DNA from: Ampelomyces quisqualis
Taxonomy: Eukaryota; Ascomycota; Dothideomycetes; Pleosporales; Phaeosphaeriaceae
Reading direction: 5' to 3'
Assembly: GCA_018398575.1 (NCBI GenBank)
Contig: JAGTXZ010000019.1
Location: 2,046,001 to 2,110,000 of the forward strand
Length of the DNA stretch: 64,000 nt
In this document: positions 45,101 to 54,297 of the stretch, piece by piece
Layout: each line of letters begins with the position of its first letter
Numbering within the stretch: position 1 is the stretch's first letter
Position numbers and translations under genes: made by a program
Notes under the pieces: generated by a model
What the model saw: only the letters and a program-made list of their open reading frames with translations
Database searches by the model: none
What the model was told of the DNA's origin: nothing

Positions 45101-46428
45101 CCGAAGAGGTTATTCGAAGGTGCGGTCGCAGTCGTACTCAGTGCACTTGTTCCAGCGCTGGGGAGGCTGTTCTGCGGTGCTGGTTGGTGGGCACTTCCGT
45201 TCTGCGTATTGGCACCGTAATTACTGAAGAGGCTATTCTGGGCGGGCGCTACGTTGTTTTGCGCGCCGCCGAACCCGCCGAATGGATTGCTCTGCGCTGG
45301 CGTGGTCGAGGGTTGTACGCTCGAGCTCACACCTGAGAACGAGAGAGGTGCGGGGGAGCTCGTAGCGTTCGCGTTGGAGCTGAACATGTTGTTGGACAGC
45401 GCTGCGCTGGTGGTGCTGAACATATTGTTTGGTGGTGCAGCACTGCTGGTGCTGAACATGTTGTTTGGTGGTGGGGCGCTGGTGGTGCTGAACATGTTGT
45501 TCGATGGCGCGGCACTGCTGGTGCTGAACATGTTGTTCGATGGCGCGGCGCTGCTGGGGCCAAATTGACCACCCGTGCTTGCGGCACTCGAGACGTTGGT
45601 TTGCGATAGGCCGCCGAAGAGGTTGGTCGGCGCCTGGGAGCTGAACGCGGAGCCAGCGCCAAAGGCGGAGGGGGTGCTGTTGCCGTTGCCGTTGGCGTTC
45701 ATCGCGGGGGCGTTGTTCGCGGCGAAGGGGTTGGCGCTGCTGCCCGTGAAGTTGAAGTCGGCTGTGGTGGGGGGCTGCGGGTTGAAGCCGGTGCTCTGGC
45801 CAGTCGCGCCAAAGGCCGGGAACGACGAGGCGGAGAAGGCGTTGCTGGGCGCAGCGGACTGGGCGGGAGGAAAGCTGTTCGTCGCGCCGCCGCCGCCAAA
45901 TGCGTTGCTGGCGGCTCCAAACATGCCGCCGCCGCCTCCCACGGCGGGTGCCGATGCGCCAAAGTGGAAGCTCGACGGTGCGCCAAAGTTCGCGCTCTGC
46001 GACGGTGTCTGTGGGCGCGCGTTAGCTGCACGTCTCTCCTGCTCGCGCCGCGTGTCGCGCCTCCCCGCGGCGGTGTTGTATCTGCTCGACATGGCGCGGG
46101 TGGAGGCGGTTGAGGGCGCATGGCTGGGCGGGCCGGGCTGCACTTACAGAGGCTCCTGCGGCGCCGCGGCGCGGTTTGGCAGTCTTGATTCTGGGGGAAC
46201 AAAGGGTCAGCACGCGTAACAGCCAAGGCTTCTTTGTGGCGGGGCTGCACTGGCAAACAGCGCGTCCTGGCGACAGGGTCGAGGTGAAGGGGGGCACAAC
46301 ACGCACTTTCTCGTGGCCAGCTGCGCGGCGGTGGCTTGTCGCGGCGGGTCGACATCGTCTTCATCGCGTTCATCGTACGGGCGCTCGGGCCGGCCCTGGC
46401 TGAAGATGTTTGCGCGTTTGCCGGACAT
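42106..46428 (-). CDS. nup2: Nucleoporin Nup2 (Nup50-type), three exons
   Basis: FG nucleoporin of the nuclear basket that binds importin alpha and Ran. Minus-strand exons are 46428-46307, 46190-46148 and 46038-42106, giving 1,365 residues. Residues 1-55 match the Nup50/Nup2 importin-binding motif (MSGKRANIFSQGRPERPYDE at the start and QLATRKIKTAKPRRGAAGAS at the end). Residues about 56-620 are an FG-rich disordered region with many FG, NPFG and NLFG words. Coiled-coil segments occur around EWNASMAPTSQETDSLFKVI. The last 130 residues are a divergent Ran-binding domain (AWENFARGPLYILKDKVTGK, CFVRIRMPSGQTPLNYSILP). The third-exon acceptor is inferred as the only in-phase AG with good context; an alternative start MSSRYNTAAG at 46092 would lose the Nup50 motif. 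Confidence 0.88.
45383..45562 (-). repeat. nup2: Five 36-nt coding repeats inside the Nup2 FG region
   Basis: Five units of exactly 36 nt begin at 45383, 45419, 45455, 45491 and 45527. Each encodes a 12-residue motif of the form SNNMFSTxSAAP with Thr/Ser and Pro/Leu variation. The exact period keeps the reading frame if unit number changes. Confidence 0.92.
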
Positions 46429-47161
46429 GATGGGCGTCGCCGGTGGGTGGAGTTGGCGGAGGGCGCGTCTGGGCGAGGAAATGTTGATGTTCAAGTCGAG
46501 CAAGGTGCGACCGTGCACGTGCCCCAGCAACCCCGACACCCCGACTGTCCATGTTGTGGCTCTGCCAAAGTCTGCATCACAACACTGATGCCCAGGCGAC
46601 TGCCACAGGTTGACACTCCGTGACGATGACATCAAGTGAGAGGTTTGTCTTAACTCGTGGGCTTGACACACGGCGCTACGTTAATGACAGGCATCAAAGT
46701 TGTCTTCGTCTGACATCAGGCTAGCAACAACTCGCAGAAGCATCTCAAAAACTTTCACCTATTACCCGAACACTTCCAGTTGGGTCTTGGCCATTTTCTG
46801 CCCTCCTTCTCTTCCTTTCCGCTTTTTGCCCGCTTCACATACCTCACAAAGCATTGGTGCAACAGCCATGTTCTCGGCCGTCTTGCACGAACCTCCCTCT
46901 CTTGGTCCGCCCCAGTCGATCTGCCTATTGTAACCATCTAACACACGATCCTGGTGCGGAAGACCAACAGCAATAATCCTATGGGCGTACTTTCAGGGAA
47001 CTGCTACTGCTTCGTGCAGCAGTGAAACGGCCGTTCGGATACTCTGCCAGCGATTTCGACCTTGAGGTTCTGATCTGCGGAGGATAAGTCCAGAATAGTC
47101 ATTTCAAGTCGACTTCTGTGGCTTGCATCACAATCGAACGTCCCGAGGCACCGTGCCCTCT
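46429..47161. other. Intergenic region upstream of nup2 and 3' of qutA
   Basis: About 730 bp. It contains the nup2 promoter side and the qutA 3' flank. No open frame here is convincing. Confidence 0.55.
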
Positions 47162-49348
47162 TCATCCAGCGTTGTAGTAATCACTCAGTGGGAACTGCAT
47201 AGGCTCTCCCTCATGTTCGGCGCCAAATGTCGAAGGGTCCATGTGTATATACTGTCCTGACTGTGTGGCGAGTAAATCTGCCATGCTGACCTCGGGCGCA
47301 AACCCCAAATTCTGCATGAATTGTGGTTGATTTTGGAGCTTTTTGGCGCCATGTAGGGACGCGAGTTCGTCAAAGAAGCTTTCAAGATCGCCGGGGATGG
47401 AAGGATCGTATGCATCGAGCGCTGGGGAAGTGAAGTCAGTGTCTATGGCGTTCGGGCTGAAGTCCACCGTGTGCGCGCTTTGTGGTTGTTGGCTGGGGTT
47501 CATGTCTGGAAGAAGGTCGTCGATCAATGATGTAGACTGGGTAAGTTGCTGCTGGGTGGGCTGCTGTCGTTGCTGCTGTGGTCGGGCGACCACAGACTCG
47601 CAAAATGAGGGAGCGACCGACGTGGCCGACACTCGGCTGGATCTGTGGTGGGATTCCCGTTCGACTGTATACATACCATCGCGTCCCGTGGTTAATATTC
47701 CGCCATGTCCAGGATCAGGCGCAGTGGCGAATGTCGTGGTGGCTCCGTCGATGCGATTTCGCGTGACCTCGTCCAGTGGCAGACCTCTGCTGCTATTCTT
47801 CATGCTTTGCAGTAAACATATAAAAACTGATGGCAGCTTGTTGGCCCCCAGCTGTTTTTGGCACGTATCCAGGAGGGCCAAAGTCCGTTCGAGCCAGGCT
47901 TGAGAAGGTGACAACGCGAGCAGTGTGACGAAGTGCGTCAATTGCAAAAGCAGTGCCGGAGGCGTCAATGGCGCTGATGTAGATTCAGATCGGACGAAAT
48001 CGAACTTTGGGGGCAGTTTTGTTTTCCACATGGCAAATTCTCGCAAAAGCTCATCCCTTGCACTCGGCTGATGTGCCGTCCTGGAAAATACATCCATGAG
48101 ATCCACGAGACGGTTGAAGCTACTCAGGGCCAGAGTTGGTAAGCGCAATCGGTGTTCCGTGGAAATCTTGAGCTTTCCAGGCCAGGGTTGCCATTCTTCT
48201 AGACCGTCCTCTTCAATTCTCCCAGCACGTTCTACATCTGATATGTTCAAGTAGGGCCGCCTGTCCATAGCCAACGCTAAGAAATTATCGAGCAGATAAC
48301 AGCCTGCCATAACATGAGCATAACGAGAGCTGTATTGACCCGGCATGCTCTGGATGGTGGAGAGGATGCGCGATGCAGCACCGACGAGAATCCAAGCTGC
48401 GTTATAAGACAAGCTCTGCAGATTGACAAGGGCTAAATTGAGCAGAGCTTTCACATGCCCGAGCTGGAAGCTTCCCAATTCAGTCGGTATCAAGCTCTGT
48501 GTCACAGCGTAAAGTTTTTTTGGGTTTATCGATTCAACATGGTTCATCTGCGGTTCGTCGGACGTCGCATCATGACAGGACCCGAGCGCGAAAATACTCC
48601 ACATTTCAGCGTGGTAGCCAGCATCTGGCATGTCCGGGGACAACTTGAGACCTTCGTCGGGATAAGAGTATGAGAGCTTCAGGATGTCGAGTTTCTCGCT
48701 GATGGGTAGCCAGCATTGTGTATATGTTGTGTAGCATTCGAGCATTCGCCAGCAATTAGGAGGTAGTGGGGTGAGATTCGAGGATAACGTGTTGGGTTGC
48801 ATTGTTGGAGTACTTTGAACTTCTTCATACTGTTGCGAACTAACGAGACCTGGGCCTTCTGGTATAACATAAGAGGTCATGGCCTCTGGTTCGGCGGGCG
48901 CGTCGCTGTCTTCATCCGAACTCAAGGCTCCGTCATCTCCAACGCTAGCTTGTCCTCCAGTCAACGTTCTGTTCAGTTCTCGACAAAATCTGGACTTTCT
49001 CCAATTCTTGTGCAACCGGTGCGATTCTTTCGTGTCCCTTGCTAGTAGTGTTGTATCTTCCTGGCCCAATCTACCAATCATCGATGATTCGATGCTAGCA
49101 TCCTGCTGGAATACGAGAGCTAATGCCAGCTCAATTGTGCGAATGTATCCTGGTGGTAGACCTCTTTTTTTAGGGTTCGATGTAAACGTGCATTCTCTGG
49201 CGTTCTCAGTGCAAGGGGCACACTTTTGGTTTCCGTCGCATTTTGATCTCTCCAAGCGGCACTGATCGCAGGCTCGAGACACACGAAATCGTTTTACCGA
49301 CGCATCTTGAGGTGCTGCGCGGCGTTTACCCTGAGCCTGCAATGGCAT
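47162..49348 (-). CDS. qutA: Quinate pathway activator, Zn2Cys6 transcription factor (QutA/Qa-1F type)
   Basis: Transcriptional activator of the quinate genes. The single exon encodes 728 residues. The binuclear zinc cluster has ligands C27, C30, C37, C43, C46 and C53 (RACDQCRLERSKC, then CAPCTENAREC). The following block PKKRGLPPGYIRTIELALAL is the signature linker and helix of Qa-1F/QutA proteins. The middle region (residues about 200-480) is the fungal-specific transcription factor domain, for example SYNAAWILVGAASRILSTIQ. The C-terminal 180 residues are Gln/Ser-rich and contain acidic patches such as DLESFFDELASLHG. The gene sits head-to-head with qutR, a layout also found for qa-1F and qa-1S in Neurospora. 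It would be held inactive by QutR without inducer. Confidence 0.9.
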   Translation of the reverse strand: MPLQAQGKRRAAPQDASVKRFRVSRACDQCRLERSKCDGNQKCAPCTENARECTFTSNPKKRGLPPGYIRTIELALALVFQQDASIESSMIGRLGQEDTTLLARDTKESHRLHKNWRKSRFCRELNRTLTGGQASVGDDGALSSDEDSDAPAEPEAMTSYVIPEGPGLVSSQQYEEVQSTPTMQPNTLSSNLTPLPPNCWRMLECYTTYTQCWLPISEKLDILKLSYSYPDEGLKLSPDMPDAGYHAEMWSIFALGSCHDATSDEPQMNHVESINPKKLYAVTQSLIPTELGSFQLGHVKALLNLALVNLQSLSYNAAWILVGAASRILSTIQSMPGQYSSRYAHVMAGCYLLDNFLALAMDRRPYLNISDVERAGRIEEDGLEEWQPWPGKLKISTEHRLRLPTLALSSFNRLVDLMDVFSRTAHQPSARDELLREFAMWKTKLPPKFDFVRSESTSAPLTPPALLLQLTHFVTLLALSPSQAWLERTLALLDTCQKQLGANKLPSVFICLLQSMKNSSRGLPLDEVTRNRIDGATTTFATAPDPGHGGILTTGRDGMYTVERESHHRSSRVSATSVAPSFCESVVARPQQQRQQPTQQQLTQSTSLIDDLLPDMNPSQQPQSAHTVDFSPNAIDTDFTSPALDAYDPSIPGDLESFFDELASLHGAKKLQNQPQFMQNLGFAPEVSMADLLATQSGQYIHMDPSTFGAEHEGEPMQFPLSDYYNAG

Positions 49349-49506
49349 ACCTGGGGAGGTGATGCACGGCTTTGGCGGTCGGATGAGGGGTCACCCGTGG
49401 GATCGCGTGGCTGAGGACATTGGACCGTTTTGACGCTAGGCTAGGTCGCTTTCCCGCGACCAGCCTGCAGCCGCCGCCGAGTATCATTTGCTACCATGCC
49501 GTCGCC
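49349..49506. promoter_or_regulatory. Divergent promoter between qutA and qutR
   Basis: 158 bp separate the chosen start codons. A perfect 6-bp inverted repeat, GGTCGC-TTTCCC-GCGACC, lies at 49444-49461 and could be an operator, though it would be inside the coding region if qutR began at its upstream ATG (49420). I do not see a clear match to the 16-bp Qa-1F consensus GGRTAARYRYTTATCC here. Confidence 0.4.
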
Positions 49507-52140
49507 ATGTCTGGAGAGTACAATGAAAAAACGCCAATACGTCCAACAGCTATACCTGCCGCTACGCTCGGAACGAAACGGGCGTTCGCGACCATGCGCG
49601 AGGACGACTCGCCGCCGTCCAGCGCCCGATCATCACCACGGTCACGAGTCGTGACTCCAATTGCGCTATCCTCACCTACGGACGGCCGTCGAATATTCGA
49701 CTCGCGTGCTTCTATTGTGCTCGTGGGAATTCCTGGTGCAGGAAAGTCGACGCTCTCATTGATGGCTGCCGCCGCTTGCCAAAGACGAGTTGTCGATATT
49801 GAGAATTTGTTCCAACAGGCCACCGGTCGCTCAATGACACAGTATCAAAAGCAATTCGGTGGCTCTAATCGTAACTTGCGTCATGCTGAGGTACTCCACA
49901 ACGCTCTACAGACTTTCGAAACGGGTGCCATCATCGTCTGTAACGGCGTGTATCGACTCGACGCAAAAAGTCAGGCAGTTCTACACGAATTTGCCAAAAC
50001 GCATCCCGTGATCCACGTGTTAAGGGAATCCGACAGTGTATATCAGTATCTCGACACTGCCGAGAAATCAAAACTCCTGCACGTTCTCGCGGTCAGCACT
50101 CCAATCTTCCGGAGGTGTTCCAACTATGAGTTCTACAACCTTGACGAAACACGAGCCGCTCACCACTCGGTAACTCCTGCATACCAACCTGTGGTTCCAG
50201 CCTTCTTAACCCTCAAGAGAGCAGAGAGGACTTTTTTCAAATACTTGTCGCTGATCCTGTCAAATCACAATACGCATGGCAAGATTCAGAGCGCTATTCC
50301 TCCCATTGAACCTGGCCATTTCCCGTTGTCATACCTTGCGACAGAACGAAGAAGCTATACTTGTGCGGTGCAGGTACTACTTTCTGATATAGTGTTGGAG
50401 GAAATTGACATCGAAGAGCTTGAGTTTGGTTGCGATGCGTTCGAGCTGGTAGTGGAACCTGAGCAACTGACACTTGACCGAGCGGAAGACATCACCAAAA
50501 GTATTTTCAAAGTCCGGAGGAGTACTGTAATCCCAATTATCTACCATGTCATACCGGCTTCTACAGATGTAGCATATACGAAAGCATCTTACCTCGCCTG
50601 TATGCGCCACGGGCTGCGCATGGCGCCGGAGTTTGCGACAATTGACTTGACCCTGAATGAAGAGTTCATTATGGCCATGATTTCGTCCAGGGGCTCAACC
50701 AAAATCATCGGTCATCTCCACTCATCCAGAGACTGGTCTCACCCCTTCTGGATCGAGAGGTACAATATGGCCATGGAGTTAGGCTGCAGTGTCGTACGTT
50801 TTACCCGTCCTGCCAAATTCATGGACGACAATGCCGCCATACAGAGCTTCAGGAACACCATCTTTGCTAAGCCTAGGAGAATACCTTTAATTTGCTACAA
50901 TACTGGACGAGCGGGCCGCCGATCTGCCTGCTTCAATCAAGTCCTGACGCCAGTCATACCAGAAGCAATTATTAAGGACGATGCAGCCTTTGAACAGCGG
51001 GTGCGACGCAACCCGGAGACATCTTGGCTTACTGTACAAGAAGCTACCCACATTCTCTATGCCTCTTTCACATATGACCCGATGGAGTTCTACATACTTG
51101 GCGCCAGTGCCGGATACAGTCTGTCTCCAGTCATGCACAACGCAGCGTATAGGACATGTGGTATGCCTCATCACTTTGAACGTATTCAAACTGATGTTCT
51201 TAATGAGAGACTGGATGAACTTCTTCGCAAATCCAACTTTGGCGGCACCGCTATCAGTCAACCGTTCAAGATCAGGGCCATCTCTCTGGCGCATTCCTGC
51301 AGTCGCCACGCTCGGGCTATCGGAGCAATCAATACTTTGATTCCTGTGCGACATCTGAACGAAGATGGGACTGTGCCTGACGCAGATGATATCGAGTTGT
51401 TCCAAGAACGCAACCAAGCAGGACCAGTCAAAGCTTTGTATGGCGACAATACAGATTGGATAGGGATCCGGTCGTGCATAAGAAGAAGCCTATCACCCGC
51501 GAACGCGGTGAGACCAAACACATGTGGGCTTGTTGTAGGCGCAGGTGGCATGGCGAGGGCAGCTGTCTACGCTTTTTTACAACTCGGCGTTAAAGACATC
51601 GTTATCTTCAATCGCACGTACGAAAACGCCGAGAAGCTTGTGGCACACTTCACAAGGTTAACTTCAGACCCTTCCGCGGCCAAGCTTTTCCCGTCTTTCG
51701 TCCAGGCCTCACAGCCGCATTTTCATATACTTCGGACGCGGGAGGACCCTTGGCCTGAAAAGCACCGCGCTCCTACAATTATCGTATCTTGTATACCCGT
51801 AGACTCTGGTGGTGAAACACCCTCGCCACAGTTTACACTTCCTATCCAATGGATGCAATCGCCAACTGGTGGTGTCGTGATAGAACTAGCCTATCGAACC
51901 CTGAACACGCCACTAATGAGGCAGATCCGCGAGGAGTCTTCTGCGTCATGGGTCTGCATGGACGGACTAGATCTGCTCCCTGAGCAAGGCTTCGCTCAGT
52001 TTGAGTTGTTCACCGGACGGCGAGCACCCCGCAAGATCATGCGAGGAGAAGTGCTCCGTTGCTGGACAGACGAGCGGGGTCGATCAAATCCCGAGATGGT
52101 GCGGACAAGATTGGAGGCCATGGAAGGGCAAGAGCCTTAA
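49507..52140 (+). CDS. qutR: Quinate repressor, AROM-derived (QutR/Qa-1S type)
   Basis: Repressor of quinate genes, derived from the last three domains of the AROM pentafunctional enzyme; it is thought to sense pathway intermediates and bind the activator. The single exon encodes 877 residues from the ATG at 49507 (an in-frame ATG at 49420 would add 29). A shikimate-kinase-like domain starts with a Walker A motif GIPGAGKST at about residues 75-83. A type I dehydroquinase-like domain spans about 280-510, with the histidine retained (H405 in IIGHLHSS) but the Schiff-base lysine replaced by R431 (CSVVRFTR). A shikimate-dehydrogenase-like domain spans about 527-877 (ILGASAGYSLSPVMHNAAYR, TAISQPFK, GDNTDWIGI, VGAGGMARAAVYAF, FNRTYENA). 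The lysine loss fits a regulatory, non-catalytic role. Confidence 0.92.
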   Translation: MSGEYNEKTPIRPTAIPAATLGTKRAFATMREDDSPPSSARSSPRSRVVTPIALSSPTDGRRIFDSRASIVLVGIPGAGKSTLSLMAAAACQRRVVDIENLFQQATGRSMTQYQKQFGGSNRNLRHAEVLHNALQTFETGAIIVCNGVYRLDAKSQAVLHEFAKTHPVIHVLRESDSVYQYLDTAEKSKLLHVLAVSTPIFRRCSNYEFYNLDETRAAHHSVTPAYQPVVPAFLTLKRAERTFFKYLSLILSNHNTHGKIQSAIPPIEPGHFPLSYLATERRSYTCAVQVLLSDIVLEEIDIEELEFGCDAFELVVEPEQLTLDRAEDITKSIFKVRRSTVIPIIYHVIPASTDVAYTKASYLACMRHGLRMAPEFATIDLTLNEEFIMAMISSRGSTKIIGHLHSSRDWSHPFWIERYNMAMELGCSVVRFTRPAKFMDDNAAIQSFRNTIFAKPRRIPLICYNTGRAGRRSACFNQVLTPVIPEAIIKDDAAFEQRVRRNPETSWLTVQEATHILYASFTYDPMEFYILGASAGYSLSPVMHNAAYRTCGMPHHFERIQTDVLNERLDELLRKSNFGGTAISQPFKIRAISLAHSCSRHARAIGAINTLIPVRHLNEDGTVPDADDIELFQERNQAGPVKALYGDNTDWIGIRSCIRRSLSPANAVRPNTCGLVVGAGGMARAAVYAFLQLGVKDIVIFNRTYENAEKLVAHFTRLTSDPSAAKLFPSFVQASQPHFHILRTREDPWPEKHRAPTIIVSCIPVDSGGETPSPQFTLPIQWMQSPTGGVVIELAYRTLNTPLMRQIREESSASWVCMDGLDLLPEQGFAQFELFTGRRAPRKIMRGEVLRCWTDERGRSNPEMVRTRLEAMEGQEP

Positions 52141-52339
52141 GTGACCTGTGAGCCAGGACACCAATAACAAGAGGGAAGCACGATGCAATAACATTCCATA
52201 TTTATAAGGACTTTCTAGACGACGAAAGACGCGGCATTGTACTCACATCGGAGTTTCTGCAACACAATACTCACAACCCAATAGTAAGGCAATGGCAACA
52301 TTGTCTTCAAAATGGGTATAATCGTTAAAGTCATGGTAT

Positions 52340-53449
52340 CTACAAGCGAGCCAGCCCAGCTTCAGCAACGAGATACTGCGTACCGTTTGTCCTCGCTAAA
52401 TCCGTCTTTCTGCCTATCGGTCGATCTCCTGCTACTTTCGAAGCAAGTTGCAAGTCAACCGACAACCTCTCCCATGAAACCGCGGCACGTGCGGCCAGCT
52501 CTTCAACAACCTCATGGTCCTTTCTTTCCATGACCCGATTGAACAATTCCATGCTGACCCAACCATCAAATCCGATTTCGTTAAGGATAGCATGCATCAC
52601 ATCCTTGACGGGTAGATATGCTCCATGCTCAGCCTCGCCGTAGAATAATCTACAATTTCGACTCCAGGACATGCGCGCTGGCTGCTCTGCGTTATAAAAT
52701 GGATGCCCCTGCCGGAGCGGTTGATCCAATCTTTCCGCATCAACGATCTGTACGAAGAATATCTTCTCCTTGTGTGGCCCAATCCTGTCCACAAGTCTTC
52801 GCATCGACTCACGCACTTCTTGCTCAGCATCACCTGTGCATCCAGATCCCGCAGTGGGATCCGCGTATATTTTTCCAAGGATGTTGAAGCTATCCAGGCA
52901 GATGCCAAAGTTTGGTCGATTGACCTTTTGCACGATATCCCAACACAGCTCCCATTTGTCGCAATATGTGCCCCAGCACAAGCTCTCGTACGCAAATCGA
53001 ATTACGGGTGTTTGTTGCAGCCCCAAGTCGGCAATTTCGCTGAGATCGGATACGATGAGGTTGGTGTCCCCGGAGATCTGGTCGCGTGGGAGAAAAGACG
53101 AGGGAACTTGAACAATGTCCGTTCCCAAAATGTGCGCGAGCTCCATCCACAACTTCATCTCTTCGATGCGCTCATCATGTCGTTTCCGATCCAGCAGGCC
53201 CTCATAGTGCATGAATGATTGTAGACAGATGATTTCGAGGCCGAGTGATGAGCATAGTTCGTGGACGGAAGCTGCTCCGGCGCGGAGATCTGATGGTGAC
53301 GAAGAGCCAGCGTGGTCGACCAGATCTTCGTAAAATAGCTCGATTCCTTCGATTCCATGTTTTGCAGCCATGGAGAGCTTGTGTGAGAGGCTGTGGCCGG
53401 CATAGCACCGTCCAAGGGACATGGAGGAAATTCCTGGACGACACGGCAT
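52340..53449 (-). CDS. qutC: 3-dehydroshikimate dehydratase (QutC/Qa-4 type)
   Basis: Converts 3-dehydroshikimate to protocatechuate, the last step of the quinate pathway. The single exon encodes 369 residues with no intron. The protein is a TIM-barrel of the sugar phosphate isomerase/epimerase superfamily. It opens MPCRPGISSMSLGRCYAGHS, the family start. Metal-ligand candidates are the Glu in PVIRFAYESLCWGT, Asp in FGICLDSFNILG, Gln in KIFFVQIVDAERL and Glu in GWVSMELFNRVM. The length is close to that of Qa-4. It lies convergently to qutR and upstream of qutD on the same strand, with an 848-bp gap that probably carries its promoter. Confidence 0.92.
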   Translation of the reverse strand: MPCRPGISSMSLGRCYAGHSLSHKLSMAAKHGIEGIELFYEDLVDHAGSSSPSDLRAGAASVHELCSSLGLEIICLQSFMHYEGLLDRKRHDERIEEMKLWMELAHILGTDIVQVPSSFLPRDQISGDTNLIVSDLSEIADLGLQQTPVIRFAYESLCWGTYCDKWELCWDIVQKVNRPNFGICLDSFNILGKIYADPTAGSGCTGDAEQEVRESMRRLVDRIGPHKEKIFFVQIVDAERLDQPLRQGHPFYNAEQPARMSWSRNCRLFYGEAEHGAYLPVKDVMHAILNEIGFDGWVSMELFNRVMERKDHEVVEELAARAAVSWERLSVDLQLASKVAGDRPIGRKTDLARTNGTQYLVAEAGLARL

Positions 53450-54297
53450 GGCAGCGATGTTGTGATAATGCTATAGATAGCCTGGAAACAACGTGTGCTA
53501 CTTGGATCCGCAAGCAGAGCGCAAAGTGAAGTTGCAACAGTTCCAAGGATGATGATGATATCAATACAGCATCTCGAAGCATATGGACCAACTCCCCATA
53601 TCATTATCAACCAAATCCCATCCGCCCTCTCGCACCCTCTCCGCAAATCACCCTTACGCCGCTCCCATCCATCCCCATTCCAGCGGATAATCGCAAACCA
53701 CCCCATTGCCTTCCTCCAGCAGCCGCGCAAATCCGTGGACGCGGCGATGCATGCGATGCGCTCTTCCGCACCGGAAGAAAGGTGTTCCTCGGCACCACTT
53801 CGGTAGCAGGGATGTCCGTTGGCGTGACGTCAATGCGCGAGGGGAGGAGCCCGACCCCTGGAGATTGAGCCGTCCGATCATTCATGTCGGATGTGAGAGG
53901 TTGGGGTGGAGATGGCCAGGTTTTGCGAGCTGAAAAAAATTGGCGCGGACGTTACCGGTACAGTGGGCATGTGACCTGCTTGTTAGCACGAGAAGAAGCG
54001 TAGTCACATTGAAGATTACACTCGATTTCAACAGTGGTTTGCGTCCTGGTGCAAAGCAGACACTGGCTCCAGGCGCACTACGGAGTATTTTCGCAGGTGT
54101 TCGATTCGGGCGAATGTTGGACAGCGTACGGAGTACTTTCGGACATGTCAATTCGGTGATACAGAGTCATTACGAGTTCACTGCACAGCATTCGCAAGGC
54201 GAAGATAGTACCAACAATAATGTAATCATATTAGCGACTTCATCGCTGTATCTGACATGCATGTCTGGTAGCGGTCCCGTCATACTCCAGCTACTCC
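53450..54297. promoter_or_regulatory. Promoter region of qutC / 3' flank of qutD
   Basis: 848 bp between the qutC start and the qutD end. A GGATAA half-site lies near 53685, a TGACGTCA palindrome at 53825-53832, and two TACGGAGTA motifs near 54079 and 54127. Short open frames overlap here on both strands, but none is supported. Confidence 0.45.
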
